This document shows, in pieces, positions 43,336-53,382 of a stretch of 64,000 nucleotides of DNA. This stretch comes from Phyllobacterium endophyticum (GTDB lineage Bacteria > Pseudomonadota > Alphaproteobacteria > Rhizobiales > Rhizobiaceae), in NCBI RefSeq assembly GCF_003010935.1, contig NZ_PGGN01000001.1:1116001-1180000 (forward strand), written 5' to 3'. The notes below the pieces were generated by a model. The model had not been told where the DNA came from. It made no database searches and was given only the letters and a program-made list of their open reading frames with translations. Position 1 is the stretch's first letter; each line of letters starts with the position of its first letter. Position numbers and translations under genes: made by a program.

Positions 43336-44589
43336 TTAAACGCGCCGCGCCGGTTTCCTGATGGCGCGATAGGTCAGAAAGGCCGATAGGAGATAAAGCA
43401 GCGCGAACATGGCGTTGAGCCAGATCATCCAGTCGTGGCTATCAAGAAAGGTAACGAGGATCCATGACAGCAGCGCAGCCTTGGCCCCTCCGAGCAGTGC
43501 AAGATTGAGCGCACGAAGCCCTGATTGCCCTCGGGCATACAGAATTTCGGCCTGATATTCGATCAGGTTGCGCAAGCCCGGCACCAGCAGCACCAAGGGC
43601 AGGAGGGAAACCACGGATGCGACGTTCGCACCAAGTGCCTGCGGAAAAATGGCAAGGAAAATGGCAAGCGCGGCCAATCCGAGCGTCGATACGAGAAACA
43701 CGCCCAGCTCCAGCCCGCCGCGAATTTTCAGTGATTTCAGCATGTCCGGTGTTCGCATCAACTTTTGCACGAGCATCATGTTGAACGAGCGCACGGGCAG
43801 GGCGGTCAAATCGACAAGCCGCATGATGATGGCGTAGACACCGGCGGTCTGGGGGCCGCCAACCGCAAGCACCAGCAGCTTGTCCATTTCCGACTGAACA
43901 TAGAACAATACTTCCGCGCCCGTAACCGCGAAGGAATCGGCAAGCCGGCGCCGGTAGAGCTTGGGGACAAGCCGGAGCCGCACACGCGGATAGAAGAACA
44001 GCACCGCGACGGCAAGCGCAACTCCATTCGCTCCCGCATACCACCAGCTCCATATTGCAAGGTTGGCTATCGTAGAAAACGCAAAAAGCACCGCCGCCAT
44101 CGCGCGCAACGCTGTTCCGACAATCACCAGCAATGCCGCGCGACCGAAGCGATTGAGGCCGTTATTGACGATGACGACAACCTCCAACGAACGCCATAGC
44201 AAGGCTTCGGTCGCGACGATCACAGCGAAGGTCCCAAGGGGAAGATCCGCGCCGAAAAAGAACAAATGCGTCAGGTATGCTGCAAGGATGAAAATGGGCA
44301 ATGACACAACCACCGCCGCCAGGTAGCCGCCCGTGTATGCGCCGATCAGTTGCGGCTTGACGGTAGAAATCCGGTAGAGCGGTGAAACGAAGCCGAACGA
44401 GACGAGACGCGACAGCACGACGCCCGTCGCCGACGCGGTTGCGAACAGGCCGAACTCCGCAATCGATAGGGTATTTGCAAGTGCTACGAAATAGGCAAGT
44501 GAAATGACCAGCCGTCCCGCCGAGCCGCTGATCACCGAGAAATAGTTGCGGACAAGCTCTGCATTGGCTTTGAGATAGCTTGCAACCAA
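43336..44589 (-). CDS. Polysaccharide flippase (Wzx/MATE-like)
   Basis: 417 aa with about twelve hydrophobic helices: VISLAYFVALANTLSIAEFG at the N-terminus, FVSPLYRISTVKPQLIGAYT and LFYVQSEMDKLLVLAVGGPQ typical for the Wzx family. It would flip lipid-linked repeat units to the periplasm. TTG start with AGGGA 6 nt upstream. It is the only flippase recognised in the window and may serve both polysaccharide loci. Confidence 0.88.
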   Translation of the reverse strand: MVASYLKANAELVRNYFSVISGSAGRLVISLAYFVALANTLSIAEFGLFATASATGVVLSRLVSFGFVSPLYRISTVKPQLIGAYTGGYLAAVVVSLPIFILAAYLTHLFFFGADLPLGTFAVIVATEALLWRSLEVVVIVNNGLNRFGRAALLVIVGTALRAMAAVLFAFSTIANLAIWSWWYAGANGVALAVAVLFFYPRVRLRLVPKLYRRRLADSFAVTGAEVLFYVQSEMDKLLVLAVGGPQTAGVYAIIMRLVDLTALPVRSFNMMLVQKLMRTPDMLKSLKIRGGLELGVFLVSTLGLAALAIFLAIFPQALGANVASVVSLLPLVLLVPGLRNLIEYQAEILYARGQSGLRALNLALLGGAKAALLSWILVTFLDSHDWMIWLNAMFALLYLLSAFLTYRAIRKPARRV

Positions 44590-44880
44590 TTCTGTTCCCT
44601 GCCGGATATGCCCTGGACGATCCCTGACGGTCTGGCGCCAGGCGCGAAGTCGCGGCGGATTTTTACATCAAAAGACTTAACGGCTCGTGTTCTTAGATTG
44701 AGACGTGTTATGAAGGCTATGCTGAAGCGACAGGCTTTAATTTGTGGGTCGATATGACACCTCGATGAGACGGGAAACTTCGACAATTAACGTTTTATTT
44801 TCCATAGAACTTTAGGTTGAATTAACTGCGGATCTAGGTCCTCTATTGAATCGCGTCGGCCGGGCGAGCGTGGAGTTGAA

Positions 44881-47133
44881 GTGCGAATGAGTAATCGTGA
44901 AAACGAAACGGCAAAGCGGCCGCGACGCTCGCTACTCTCGTTTGCCAGTCAGCCCGAGCCCGAGCATAAGCTCGAGGCCGAACCCGAACGGGTCACCACG
45001 ACGCTGCGCGATGAAGATAACCTTGATCACTACCACCGCATGCGGGCTTTGCGTCTCGCCGCTGGCAGCGAATTTCCGCAGCCGCCCCTGGACGAAACGC
45101 CCGGCGAGTTGAACCCTGAAGCAGCCGAGCAGAACGCGATAAATCGTATGCGCGCCGATATGGCGGCGATCAAGGCGGAGCTCAACCGCCGCTTCGATGC
45201 CGCCGAGAGGGACAAGGCGTTTGTCGAGGAACCATCGCCTCCGGCCGAAGAGCCTGCGTCAGCTGCGCCGGAGCCATCCCGTGACAGAGTCGGAAATCCG
45301 GCAGCAACGCCACTTTCAGAGCCCGGACCGGAGCCCGTCGCTTCTCCGGCGGAACCGGTCATTGCGCCTGTTCCCGTCAGGCATTCGCCACCGCGCAAGG
45401 TGGAAGCCCGGCCCGCGGGGTATCAGAATGACGAATGGCGGCCACTCGTCGATCCGCGTATCGTCATCAATCGCATCGGCCGTTCCAAGGCGCTGATCCT
45501 TGCGACGACGATCATCGGCACGCTGCTTGGTGTCGGCTACGCGATGACCCTGCCGAAGCTCTATTCATCCACCGTCGAAGTGCTAGTCGATCCGCGGGAC
45601 TTGAAGATCGTCGACAAGGAAATAGCGTCGAGCCAATTGCCGGTGGACGCCTCGCTGGCTATCGCGGAAAGCCAGCTGCGCGTCATCCAGTCAAGCAGCG
45701 TCTTGACCAAGGTGATCGATCGCGCCGGACTTGCGAACGACCCCGAGTTTAACGGCGACCTCAAGGACCGGGGCATCGTCGCGTCGATCCAGGACCTGTT
45801 TTCGACAGACAGCACGCCCGATCCGACGGCGCGCGAAACATTGCTCCTGCGCAACCTCTACGATCATCTTGAGGTTGAGCGCAGCGCCAAGAATTTCATT
45901 TTCAACATCACCGTCAAGTCGCGCGACCCGCAAAAATCAGCGCTGATCGCCAATACCGTATCCGATGTTTTTCGCGAGGAGCAGGGCAACATCCAGTCGG
46001 ATACTGCGCGGCAGGCGACAGAATCGTTGACGGCTCGCCTCACTGATCTTCGCGCTGGCGTGCAGGATGCGGAAAATGCCGTGCAGAGGTTCAAGGCGGA
46101 GAACGATCTTGTCGACGTGCAAGGGCGTTTGATCAGCGATGATGAAATCACGCGCACCAATGATGAGCTCACGCAGGCGCGCAACCAGACGATCCGGCTC
46201 AAGGCGCAGGCAGACTCGATCAGGAATGCCTCCGTGGAGGGCGTCCTCGGAAACACGCTGCCGGAAGAATTCCGCTCCGGCGTTATCGTCGCGCTCCGCT
46301 CGCAATATGGGGCGTTGAAGCAACAGGCGGATGGTCTCGCCACGAAGCTCGGCCCCCGGCATCCCCAGCTTATCCAGGCGCAGTCGCAGGCAAGCGGTGT
46401 CCGCAGCGAGATCCGCAACGAACTCAGCCGCATCGCCTCGTCTGTGCAGGTGGAACTTAGGCGTTCGATGCAGCAGGAACAGGATCTCTCGGCTCGTCTG
46501 GCGCAGTTGAAAGCCCGTACCGCCAGCAACAACGAGGACATGATCAAGCTGCGCGAGCTTGAGCGCGAAGTCACCGCCAAACGCGAGGTGTATGAAGCCT
46601 TTCTTTTGCGTGCGAAGGAAACAGGCGAACTCGAGGGCATGAACACGACCAATATCCGGGTCATATCCCCGGCACGTCCTGCACTTGAAAGCACCGGTGG
46701 TTCGCGCAAGCTCGTTGCCATTGGCGGCTTGGTCGGCGGCTTGCTCGCGGGTCTCGCAATCGCCATCCTGCTCGGCATGATCGAGAGCTTTCGCGCCGGA
46801 AATCGCGCTGTGACCTATGTGGATGACGATGCCCCGGTTGATCCGGTGCCGCCATCCGGCGGCAGGCGTGTCGTTTCGCCGGAAAGCGCCACCCCGTCAT
46901 CAGCAGTTCCATCCGAATCGCGCCTCGGTGCAGCTATCCGCCGCGCCCAGACCCGCGCCATGATGACAGGGCCCTCGCCAGATCCAGCGGTCGAGGAGGC
47001 GGCAATCGCCGAAAGGCCTCACAAACATGCGGACGCTCATCTGGAGCCGCGCCATCATGACAATTCGAATGTCGAGGAAATGCTGGCCGAGATCGCCAAG
47101 CTGCGCGAAGTCCTGAACCGACGTGCCGGCTGA
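44881..47133 (+). CDS. Wzz/GumC-like polysaccharide co-polymerase without kinase domain
   Basis: 750 aa. An unusually long cytoplasmic N-terminus of about 190 residues is Pro/Glu-rich (EEPASAAPEPSRDRVG) and probably disordered. Wzz domain from about 187 (WRPLVDPRIVINRIGRSKAL), membrane helix about 203-222, coiled-coil periplasmic part (QNAENAVQRF-type heptads) and a second helix at about 612-636 (AIGGLVGGLLAGLAIAILLG). No Walker A follows; the C-terminus is about 115 residues of linker with a short coiled coil. GTG at 44881 has GGAG 5 nt upstream; ATG at 44887 is the alternative. Unlike the co-polymerase at 860 it carries no BY-kinase. Confidence 0.9.
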   Translation: MRMSNRENETAKRPRRSLLSFASQPEPEHKLEAEPERVTTTLRDEDNLDHYHRMRALRLAAGSEFPQPPLDETPGELNPEAAEQNAINRMRADMAAIKAELNRRFDAAERDKAFVEEPSPPAEEPASAAPEPSRDRVGNPAATPLSEPGPEPVASPAEPVIAPVPVRHSPPRKVEARPAGYQNDEWRPLVDPRIVINRIGRSKALILATTIIGTLLGVGYAMTLPKLYSSTVEVLVDPRDLKIVDKEIASSQLPVDASLAIAESQLRVIQSSSVLTKVIDRAGLANDPEFNGDLKDRGIVASIQDLFSTDSTPDPTARETLLLRNLYDHLEVERSAKNFIFNITVKSRDPQKSALIANTVSDVFREEQGNIQSDTARQATESLTARLTDLRAGVQDAENAVQRFKAENDLVDVQGRLISDDEITRTNDELTQARNQTIRLKAQADSIRNASVEGVLGNTLPEEFRSGVIVALRSQYGALKQQADGLATKLGPRHPQLIQAQSQASGVRSEIRNELSRIASSVQVELRRSMQQEQDLSARLAQLKARTASNNEDMIKLRELEREVTAKREVYEAFLLRAKETGELEGMNTTNIRVISPARPALESTGGSRKLVAIGGLVGGLLAGLAIAILLGMIESFRAGNRAVTYVDDDAPVDPVPPSGGRRVVSPESATPSSAVPSESRLGAAIRRAQTRAMMTGPSPDPAVEEAAIAERPHKHADAHLEPRHHDNSNVEEMLAEIAKLREVLNRRAG

Positions 47134-47138
47134 CTTGT

Positions 47139-48392
47139 TTAGTGCAACCTTGGTGTAGGGCCTTGCCCTTTGTCGTCAATAACGTAGCCGCGGTAAAACC
47201 GGTCGAGTGTGAACGGCGCCGAGAGCGGGTGCGGCTCGTCCTTGGCGATAGTCCATGCAAAGCATTTTCCTGAAATCGGCGTCGCCTTGAAGCCGCCATA
47301 GCACCAGCCGGTGTTGAGATACATGCCTGGAAGAGGACCGGTCGTTATGATGGGCGATCCATCCATCGTCATGTCCATGATGCCGCCCCATGAGCGCAAC
47401 AGCTTGACCCGCGCCAGCGCCGGAATGAGTGCGACGAACTCGCTCATCACGTCTTCCACCACAGGAAGATTGCCTCGCTGCGCGTACGAGTTGTAGCCGT
47501 CGATATCGCCGCCGAAGACCAGGCCGCCTTTGTCCGACTGGCTGAAATAGAGGTGTCCGCCACCAAATGTTGCCACCGTATCGACAACCGGCTTCAGCGC
47601 TTCGGAGACGAATGCCTGCAGCACATGCGATTCGAGTGGCAGCCTGTCGATACCCGCCCGCCGCATGAGTTCGCTTGTGTGGCCGGCCACGGCACAGCCC
47701 ACCTTCGCCGCGTTGATCGGCCCGCGCGTGGTCATGACGCCGGTAACCTTGTCGCCATCCTTCAGGAAGCTCGTGACTTCGCAATTTTCGATAATGTCCA
47801 CCCCAAGCTGGTCCGCCGCGCGGGCGTAGCCCCAGACCACGGCGTCATGCCTCGCCGTACCCGCGCTGCGTTGCATGAGCCCGCCGAGAATTGGAAAGCG
47901 CGCGTTGCTGCTGATATCGAGGCCGGGAATGAGCTTCTTGATCTGTTGCGGGTTCATCAATTCGGCGTCTATTCCATTCAGGCGCATTTGATTGCCGCGC
48001 CGTGCATAGACATCGAGTTGCGGCAGCGAATGAGCGAGATTGACCACCCCGCGCTGGGAGAACATGACGTTGTAATTCAAGCCGTGAGACAGTGTCTCCC
48101 AGAGCTTCATCGATGCTTCGTAGAAGTGCTGGTTCTCGGACAGGAGATAATTCGAGCGGATCGCGGTCGTATTGCGGCCAATGTTTCCAGAACCAAGCCA
48201 GCCTTTTTCCACAACGGCAATATTTCGTATGCCGTGTTCCTTCGCCAGGTAATAAGCCGTTGCGAGCCCATGGCCGCCGCCGATGATCACCACGTCATAG
48301 GTGGGCTTGGGATCTGGCTTGCGCCAGGCGGGCTTCCAGTCCTTGTTGCCGTTGAGGGCATTTTTGAAAAGACTGAAAGCTGAGTAGCGCAT
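47139..48392 (-). CDS. soxB: Sarcosine oxidase beta subunit (SoxB-like)
   Basis: 417 aa. FAD-binding [20 protein letters not shown] near residue 33, [20 protein letters not shown] with the flavin-attachment region of heterotetrameric sarcosine oxidase and [20 protein letters not shown] near the C-terminus are diagnostic. The enzyme demethylates sarcosine to glycine and forms 5,10-methylene-THF. No soxD, soxA or soxG follows: a convergent gene ends 5 nt away. It is divergent from folD. Confidence 0.93.
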   Translation of the reverse strand: MRYSAFSLFKNALNGNKDWKPAWRKPDPKPTYDVVIIGGGHGLATAYYLAKEHGIRNIAVVEKGWLGSGNIGRNTTAIRSNYLLSENQHFYEASMKLWETLSHGLNYNVMFSQRGVVNLAHSLPQLDVYARRGNQMRLNGIDAELMNPQQIKKLIPGLDISSNARFPILGGLMQRSAGTARHDAVVWGYARAADQLGVDIIENCEVTSFLKDGDKVTGVMTTRGPINAAKVGCAVAGHTSELMRRAGIDRLPLESHVLQAFVSEALKPVVDTVATFGGGHLYFSQSDKGGLVFGGDIDGYNSYAQRGNLPVVEDVMSEFVALIPALARVKLLRSWGGIMDMTMDGSPIITTGPLPGMYLNTGWCYGGFKATPISGKCFAWTIAKDEPHPLSAPFTLDRFYRGYVIDDKGQGPTPRLH

Positions 48393-48587
48393 AAAGGTTT
48401 CCGGACTCGAGTGGGTTTGCCGATCATGCTTGGATTCATGTCATTCGCCAAGCCCAAGCGTCGTATGATCGCATTGCCCTTCAGATACGCTTTCGCTATT
48501 GCGTCAGTGAACGCCGTTATGGCGGTATTGTTGACGCTCAAAATCAACAGAATGGCGCCAGCCCCCAGCGAATTCCAGGAGCAGCAC

Positions 48588-49487
48588 ATGGCAGTGACGA
48601 TCAATGGCAAGGAAACTGCCGAGGACGTGGTTTCGAAGGTCAAGGCCAGCGCTGCCGATCTGATCGACACGAGCGGAGTAACGCCCGGCATTGCCGTCGT
48701 CATTGTCGGCGAGGATCCTGCCAGTCAAGTCTATGTCGCCTCCAAGGGCCGCAAGGCGCGCGAATGCGGCTTTCATTCCGTACAGCATACTCTGCCGGAG
48801 GACACGTCCGAGTACGATCTGGTCGCGCTGGTCGAAAGCCTCAATGCCGATCCGCTCATCCACGGCATCCTGGTTCAGCTTCCCTTACCGAAGCATATCG
48901 ATTCAGGACTCATCATCCAGACCATATCGCCCGACAAGGATGTCGACGGGTTCCACTTCGTCAATGTCGGCAAGCTCGGCACTGGCGAGATCGAGACGGC
49001 TTTCGTTCCGTGCACGCCGGCGGGATCGATGCTTTTGCTGGAACGTATCCTCGGCCGCGATCTTGCCGGCCTGAACGCAGTGGTCATCGGCCGGTCCAAT
49101 ATCGTCGGCAAGCCGATGTTCAATCTCCTGCTCGCGCATAACGCCACGGTCACGATCGCACACAGCAAGACCCGGGATTTGGCTGCTCTTTGCCGGACCG
49201 CCGATATTCTGGTCGCTGCGGTTGGCCGGCCGCAAATGGTCAAGGCCGATTGGATAAAGCCGGGCGCAACTGTCATAGATGTGGGCATAAACCGCATTCC
49301 GGCGCCGGAAAAAGGCGAAGGGAAGACCCGGCTTGTCGGCGATGTGGACTTCGCCGAAGCGGCGACCGTTGCTGGTGCCGTCACCCCGGTTCCAGGCGGT
49401 GTCGGACCAATGACGATCGCCATGCTGATGGCCAATACGCTCGTTGCCGCCTATCGTTCTGCGGGCAAGGCTCCACCTAGGTTCTAG
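48588..49487 (+). CDS. folD: Bifunctional methylene-THF dehydrogenase/cyclohydrolase
   Basis: 299 aa. Converts 5,10-methylene-THF to 10-formyl-[23 protein letters not shown] with the catalytic Lys-like substrate region, [42 protein letters not shown] and [20 protein letters not shown] are textbook FolD motifs; [19 protein letters not shown] ends the protein. The start at 48588 has GGAG upstream and gives the family N-terminus; the in-frame stretch back to 48411 is not needed. Its neighbour soxB generates its substrate. Confidence 0.97.
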   Translation: MAVTINGKETAEDVVSKVKASAADLIDTSGVTPGIAVVIVGEDPASQVYVASKGRKARECGFHSVQHTLPEDTSEYDLVALVESLNADPLIHGILVQLPLPKHIDSGLIIQTISPDKDVDGFHFVNVGKLGTGEIETAFVPCTPAGSMLLLERILGRDLAGLNAVVIGRSNIVGKPMFNLLLAHNATVTIAHSKTRDLAALCRTADILVAAVGRPQMVKADWIKPGATVIDVGINRIPAPEKGEGKTRLVGDVDFAEAATVAGAVTPVPGGVGPMTIAMLMANTLVAAYRSAGKAPPRF

Positions 49488-49656
49488 AAAGAAACCTGCT
49501 TCAACTTGTTCGAACAGAAAATCCGGTTAGGGTCTCCTGGGATTGAAAGGTCAGGGCAAGCTAAAAGCGGCCTTTGTCCCAAGCCAGGTGGATCGGCCGG
49601 AATGAGCCGGTTGCAGGTGGTCACGGCACGGATACTAACAGAGCCTGGAAGAACAT

Positions 49657-50619
49657 ATGCCAGAAGCACTTAAGATCACCAGAACATTTGCCTTTTTGCT
49701 TGTCGATAGATTTCCGATGTTCAGCCTCGCCGCTGCCATCGATACGATCCGCACCGCCAATCGCATGTCCGAAGAGGCGTTCTATTCGTGGATTACAGTA
49801 TCCGCCAATGGCACAGCGGTCAGGGCTTCGAATGGACTCGAAATCAATGTGCAATACGCGCTCGCCGATCTTCCCCCTGCCGATATCACCTTCATCTGCG
49901 CTGGCCTGACAACGGAATTCGAGGATAAGCCGAAGGTCATTGCAACACTGCGCACCCTCGGGCGTCGCGGCGCTGTTCTTGGCGGGCTGAACGTCGGGAG
50001 TTATATTCTGGCGGAGGCCGGGCAATTGGAGGGACACCGCTGCACCATTCACTGGGAAAATCGTGCTGGATTCCAGGAACGCTTTCCCCAGATCGAGTGC
50101 ACCGGCAATGTCTTCGAAATCGACCGCAAGCGCTATACCTGCGCCGGTGGAACCACATCGATCGATCTCATGCTCGAAATCATCAAGCAGGATTTCAGTC
50201 CCGCTCTTGCCAATGAGGTAGCGAACCAGTTTCATCACGAGCGCATCCGCTCGCAGACCGACCGCCAGCGTGTAGGCCCCGAGCGCGATCTCACCGGCAA
50301 ATCCGAAAAGCTGCGCAAGATCGTCGAACTCATGGCCGATAATCTCGAGCAGCCGAAATCTGCCGTGCGATTGGCGAAGGCAGTCGGCCTATCCGTTCGC
50401 CAGGTGGAGCGCCTGTTCCTGCGTCATCTCAATATGACCCCCGGCCGCTACTACATGAGCCTGCGACTTGAACGGGCCCGCGAACTGTTGCGGCAGACGC
50501 ACTCGCCGATTCTGGATGTGGCGCTGGCGACAGGTTTCACATCGCATTCCTATTTTGCTCAAAGCTACCGGGCGCAGTTCGGTCGCTCACCCTCGGACGA
50601 GCGCCGCACCACTTATTGA
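49657..50619 (+). CDS. GlxA-family AraC-type transcriptional regulator
   Basis: 320 aa. N-terminal DJ-1/PfpI-like domain (FAFLLVDRFPMFSLAAAIDT, RRGAVLGGLNVGSYILAEAG, CTIHWENRAGFQERFP) and a C-terminal AraC pair of helix-turn-helices (AVRLAKAVGLSVRQVERLFL, DVALATGFTSHSYFAQSYRA). The group regulates use of choline derivatives, such as carnitine, glycine betaine or arginine, in pseudomonads and rhizobia. Its targets here are unknown; soxB nearby fits betaine/sarcosine catabolism. Confidence 0.93.
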   Translation: MPEALKITRTFAFLLVDRFPMFSLAAAIDTIRTANRMSEEAFYSWITVSANGTAVRASNGLEINVQYALADLPPADITFICAGLTTEFEDKPKVIATLRTLGRRGAVLGGLNVGSYILAEAGQLEGHRCTIHWENRAGFQERFPQIECTGNVFEIDRKRYTCAGGTTSIDLMLEIIKQDFSPALANEVANQFHHERIRSQTDRQRVGPERDLTGKSEKLRKIVELMADNLEQPKSAVRLAKAVGLSVRQVERLFLRHLNMTPGRYYMSLRLERARELLRQTHSPILDVALATGFTSHSYFAQSYRAQFGRSPSDERRTTY

Positions 50620-50783
50620 TCTTTGTGAGCCCATAGGTTCAAGATCGGTGTTCTATGCAAGATTTTCGGCCTGGCGCCGGCAATCATCTTTCTCCCTGCG
50701 ACGCCCAAGTCCCTGATGGTGAGCTTGTCGAACCACGCACAGCAGCGATGCCATGGTTGAATGCGTTTACCTTGGCAATCCGG

Positions 50784-52610
50784 CTAAAGGCCAAACACCG
50801 ATGCGCCGTGATCCGCCCGGCCAACCACGTTGCGGAAAGCGGTGAACAGTTCGCGGCCCATGCCGTAGCTGTTGTGGCTGATGTCCACGTCAGGCGTCGG
50901 ACGCGCAGCCAGTACTTCCGGATCTTCGAGCACGTCGAGCGTGCCCGTCTCGGCATCGAGGCGTACCATATCGCCATCGCGGATCTTGCCGATGATGCCA
51001 CCGTCGAGCGCTTCCGGTGTGACATGGATAGCTGCCGGAACCTTGCCGGAGGCGCCGGACATGCGCCCGTCTGTGACGAGCGCCACCTTGTGACCGCGGT
51101 CCTGCAGCACGCCGAGAGCAGGGGTCAGCTTGTGCAGTTCGGGCATGCCGTTGGCGCGCGGGCCCTGGAAACGCACGACCGCTACGAAGTCCCGGTCGAG
51201 CTTTCCTGCCTTGAACGCATCCTGGAGTTGCGCCTGGCTATCGAAGACGAGCGCAGGCGCCTCGATAATGTGACGGTCGGCTTTCACTGCGGATGTCTTG
51301 ATCACAGCTGTTCCAAGATTGCCCTTGAGCATCTTCAGGCCGCCCGTCACCTGGAATGGCTGCTTGCAGGTCGACAGCACCTTCTTGTCGGCACTTTCCG
51401 CGGCAACAGGTTCGCGTACCACCGTGCCGTTTTCGCCGAGCTTCGGCTCGATCGTATAGGCGCGCAAACCTTCGGTTCCGCCCCAGACAGTCTTGACGTC
51501 CTCGTGCAGCAGACCGCCATCCAAAAGTTCGCGGATGATGTAGCCCATGCCTCCGGCCGCATGGAAATGGTTCACGTCGGCAAGACCATTGGGGTAGACG
51601 CGTGCAAGCAGCGGAACGATGTCGGATAGGTCGGAAATGTCCTGCCACGTCAGTTTGATGCCGGCGGCGGCGGCCATGGCGACAAGGTGCATCGTATGAT
51701 TGGTCGAGCCCCCCGTGGCATGCAGGCCGACAACGCCGTTGACGATGCTGCGTTCGTCGATCATTTCGCCCACCGGCGTATATTCATTGCCAAGCGCCGT
51801 TATCGCGAGGGCCCGTTTTGCCGCTTCTCGTGTCAGCGCGTCTCGCAGGGGAGTGCCCGGATTGATGAAGGAAGAGCCCGGCATGTGGAGCCCCATGATC
51901 TCCATCAGCATCTGGTTCGAGTTCGCAGTGCCATAGAATGTGCAGGTGCCCGGACCGTGGTATGACTTGGACTCTGATTCCAAAAGCTCGTCGCGCCCCA
52001 CCTTGCCTTCCGCATAGAGCTGGCGCGTCCTGGCTTTCTCGTCGTTCGGCAGGCCGGTGGTCATCGGGCCGGCAGGGATGAACACTGCCGGTAAATGCCC
52101 GAATGTAAGCGCGCCGATGACAAGTCCGGGCACGATCTTGTCGCATACGCCGAGATAAACCGCAGCGTCGAACATATCGTGCGACAGGCCAATGGCCGTC
52201 GCCATGGCGATCACGTCGCGCGAAAACAGGGAAAGCTCCATGCCGGGCTGCCCTTGCGTAACACCATCGCACATGGCGGGCACGCCGCCGGCAACCTGCG
52301 CCACGCCGCCAGCTTCCTTGGCGGCTGCCTTGATGAGCTGCGGATACGTCTCGAACGGCTGATGCGCCGACAGCATGTCGTTGTAGGAAGTGATGATTCC
52401 GAGATTGGCTATGACATCGCCGGCCAGCGCCGCTTTGTCCGATGGGCTGCAGGCGGCAAATCCATGCGCGAGATTGGCACAGGCCAGGGCGCTGCGCTTC
52501 GGCTTACGTGACGCCGCCTCGCGCAAATGATCGAGATAGACATCGCGCGTCGGCCGCGATTGTTCGCAGATGCGTTGGGTAATACTGCTCACCCGCTGAG
52601 AAACGGTCAT
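50784..52610 (-). CDS. edd: Phosphogluconate dehydratase
   Basis: 608 aa. First enzyme of the Entner-Doudoroff branch, 6-phosphogluconate to KDPG, an iron-sulfur IlvD/Edd protein. Cluster Cys residues lie in [16 protein letters not shown] and [26 protein letters not shown] is also diagnostic; the C-terminal part has [20 protein letters not shown]. Follows pgl by 61 nt. No eda is seen in the window. Confidence 0.97.
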   Translation of the reverse strand: MTVSQRVSSITQRICEQSRPTRDVYLDHLREAASRKPKRSALACANLAHGFAACSPSDKAALAGDVIANLGIITSYNDMLSAHQPFETYPQLIKAAAKEAGGVAQVAGGVPAMCDGVTQGQPGMELSLFSRDVIAMATAIGLSHDMFDAAVYLGVCDKIVPGLVIGALTFGHLPAVFIPAGPMTTGLPNDEKARTRQLYAEGKVGRDELLESESKSYHGPGTCTFYGTANSNQMLMEIMGLHMPGSSFINPGTPLRDALTREAAKRALAITALGNEYTPVGEMIDERSIVNGVVGLHATGGSTNHTMHLVAMAAAAGIKLTWQDISDLSDIVPLLARVYPNGLADVNHFHAAGGMGYIIRELLDGGLLHEDVKTVWGGTEGLRAYTIEPKLGENGTVVREPVAAESADKKVLSTCKQPFQVTGGLKMLKGNLGTAVIKTSAVKADRHIIEAPALVFDSQAQLQDAFKAGKLDRDFVAVVRFQGPRANGMPELHKLTPALGVLQDRGHKVALVTDGRMSGASGKVPAAIHVTPEALDGGIIGKIRDGDMVRLDAETGTLDVLEDPEVLAARPTPDVDISHNSYGMGRELFTAFRNVVGRADHGASVFGL

Positions 52611-52671
52611 AATATATCTCCTTATAGCGTCGCCGGAAGTTTGGGAGCCTTACCGGCAATCACTGGGGCTT

Positions 52672-53370
52672 CTACGGTGCCCAGAATATCTCGAGCTTGA
52701 TCGGCTCGTGTCGCAATATCGCGCGTATGGGCATGTCCGCCGTTGCACCGGCTCCCAGCGCCTTCTCAAGTGTCGTGCGCTTGCCTGCGCCCTCGATATG
52801 CAGCGCCGCAAAGCGTGCGTTCACGATCGCCGGAAGCGTCAGCGTCAGCCTTGGCTCGCCCGCTGCTTCCGCGTGTATCGGCAATACGAGTGCCTGCTGT
52901 TCGGTGGAAAGCGCGTCGCTCAACCGATCGCCGCCGGGAAAGAAGGATGCCGTGTGCCCATCGCCGCCCATTCCGAGGATGACGACGTCGAACGGCTGAC
53001 CCAGCTTTGCAATATTTTGCGCCGCTATCCCCGCCCCTGCCTCTGCATCCGGCGCTTCGTTATAAAGGCCGATGAATGGAGCCTCGGCGGCCTTGTTCTG
53101 CAAAAGCGTGCCGGCCACCAGCTTCTGGTTCGAACGATCGCTGGTCGGCGGTACGAAACGCTCGTCCACGAGAGTTACGGTGATCTTTTCCCAAGGCAAG
53201 TCTTTCAGCGAAAGCACTTTGAAAAAGCGGGCAGGGGTCGTTCCGCCCGAAACGGCAAGCACTGCCTTGCCGCGAGCGTCGCAGGCCGCGGCAAGACGTT
53301 CGGCAACAACGGAAGCAAAAGCCTCGGCTAACGCATTGCCATCAGCGAAACTGTGCAGGTTATGTGCCAT
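52672..53370 (-). CDS. pgl: 6-phosphogluconolactonase
   Basis: 232 aa. DevB-type lactonase hydrolysing 6-phosphogluconolactone. AVSGGTTPARFFKVLSLKDL, VTLVDERFVPPTSDRSNQKL and DVVILGMGGDGHTASFFPGG are the family motifs. Lies 12 nt after zwf, before edd, in one operon. Confidence 0.96.
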   Translation of the reverse strand: MAHNLHSFADGNALAEAFASVVAERLAAACDARGKAVLAVSGGTTPARFFKVLSLKDLPWEKITVTLVDERFVPPTSDRSNQKLVAGTLLQNKAAEAPFIGLYNEAPDAEAGAGIAAQNIAKLGQPFDVVILGMGGDGHTASFFPGGDRLSDALSTEQQALVLPIHAEAAGEPRLTLTLPAIVNARFAALHIEGAGKRTTLEKALGAGATADMPIRAILRHEPIKLEIFWAP

Positions 53371-53382
53371 CAGCTTGCCCGA

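Noticed and set aside
48411-48587. In-frame N-terminal extension of folD
   Set aside because: The extension lacks family similarity, while the ATG at 48588 has GGAG upstream and gives the standard FolD N-terminus.
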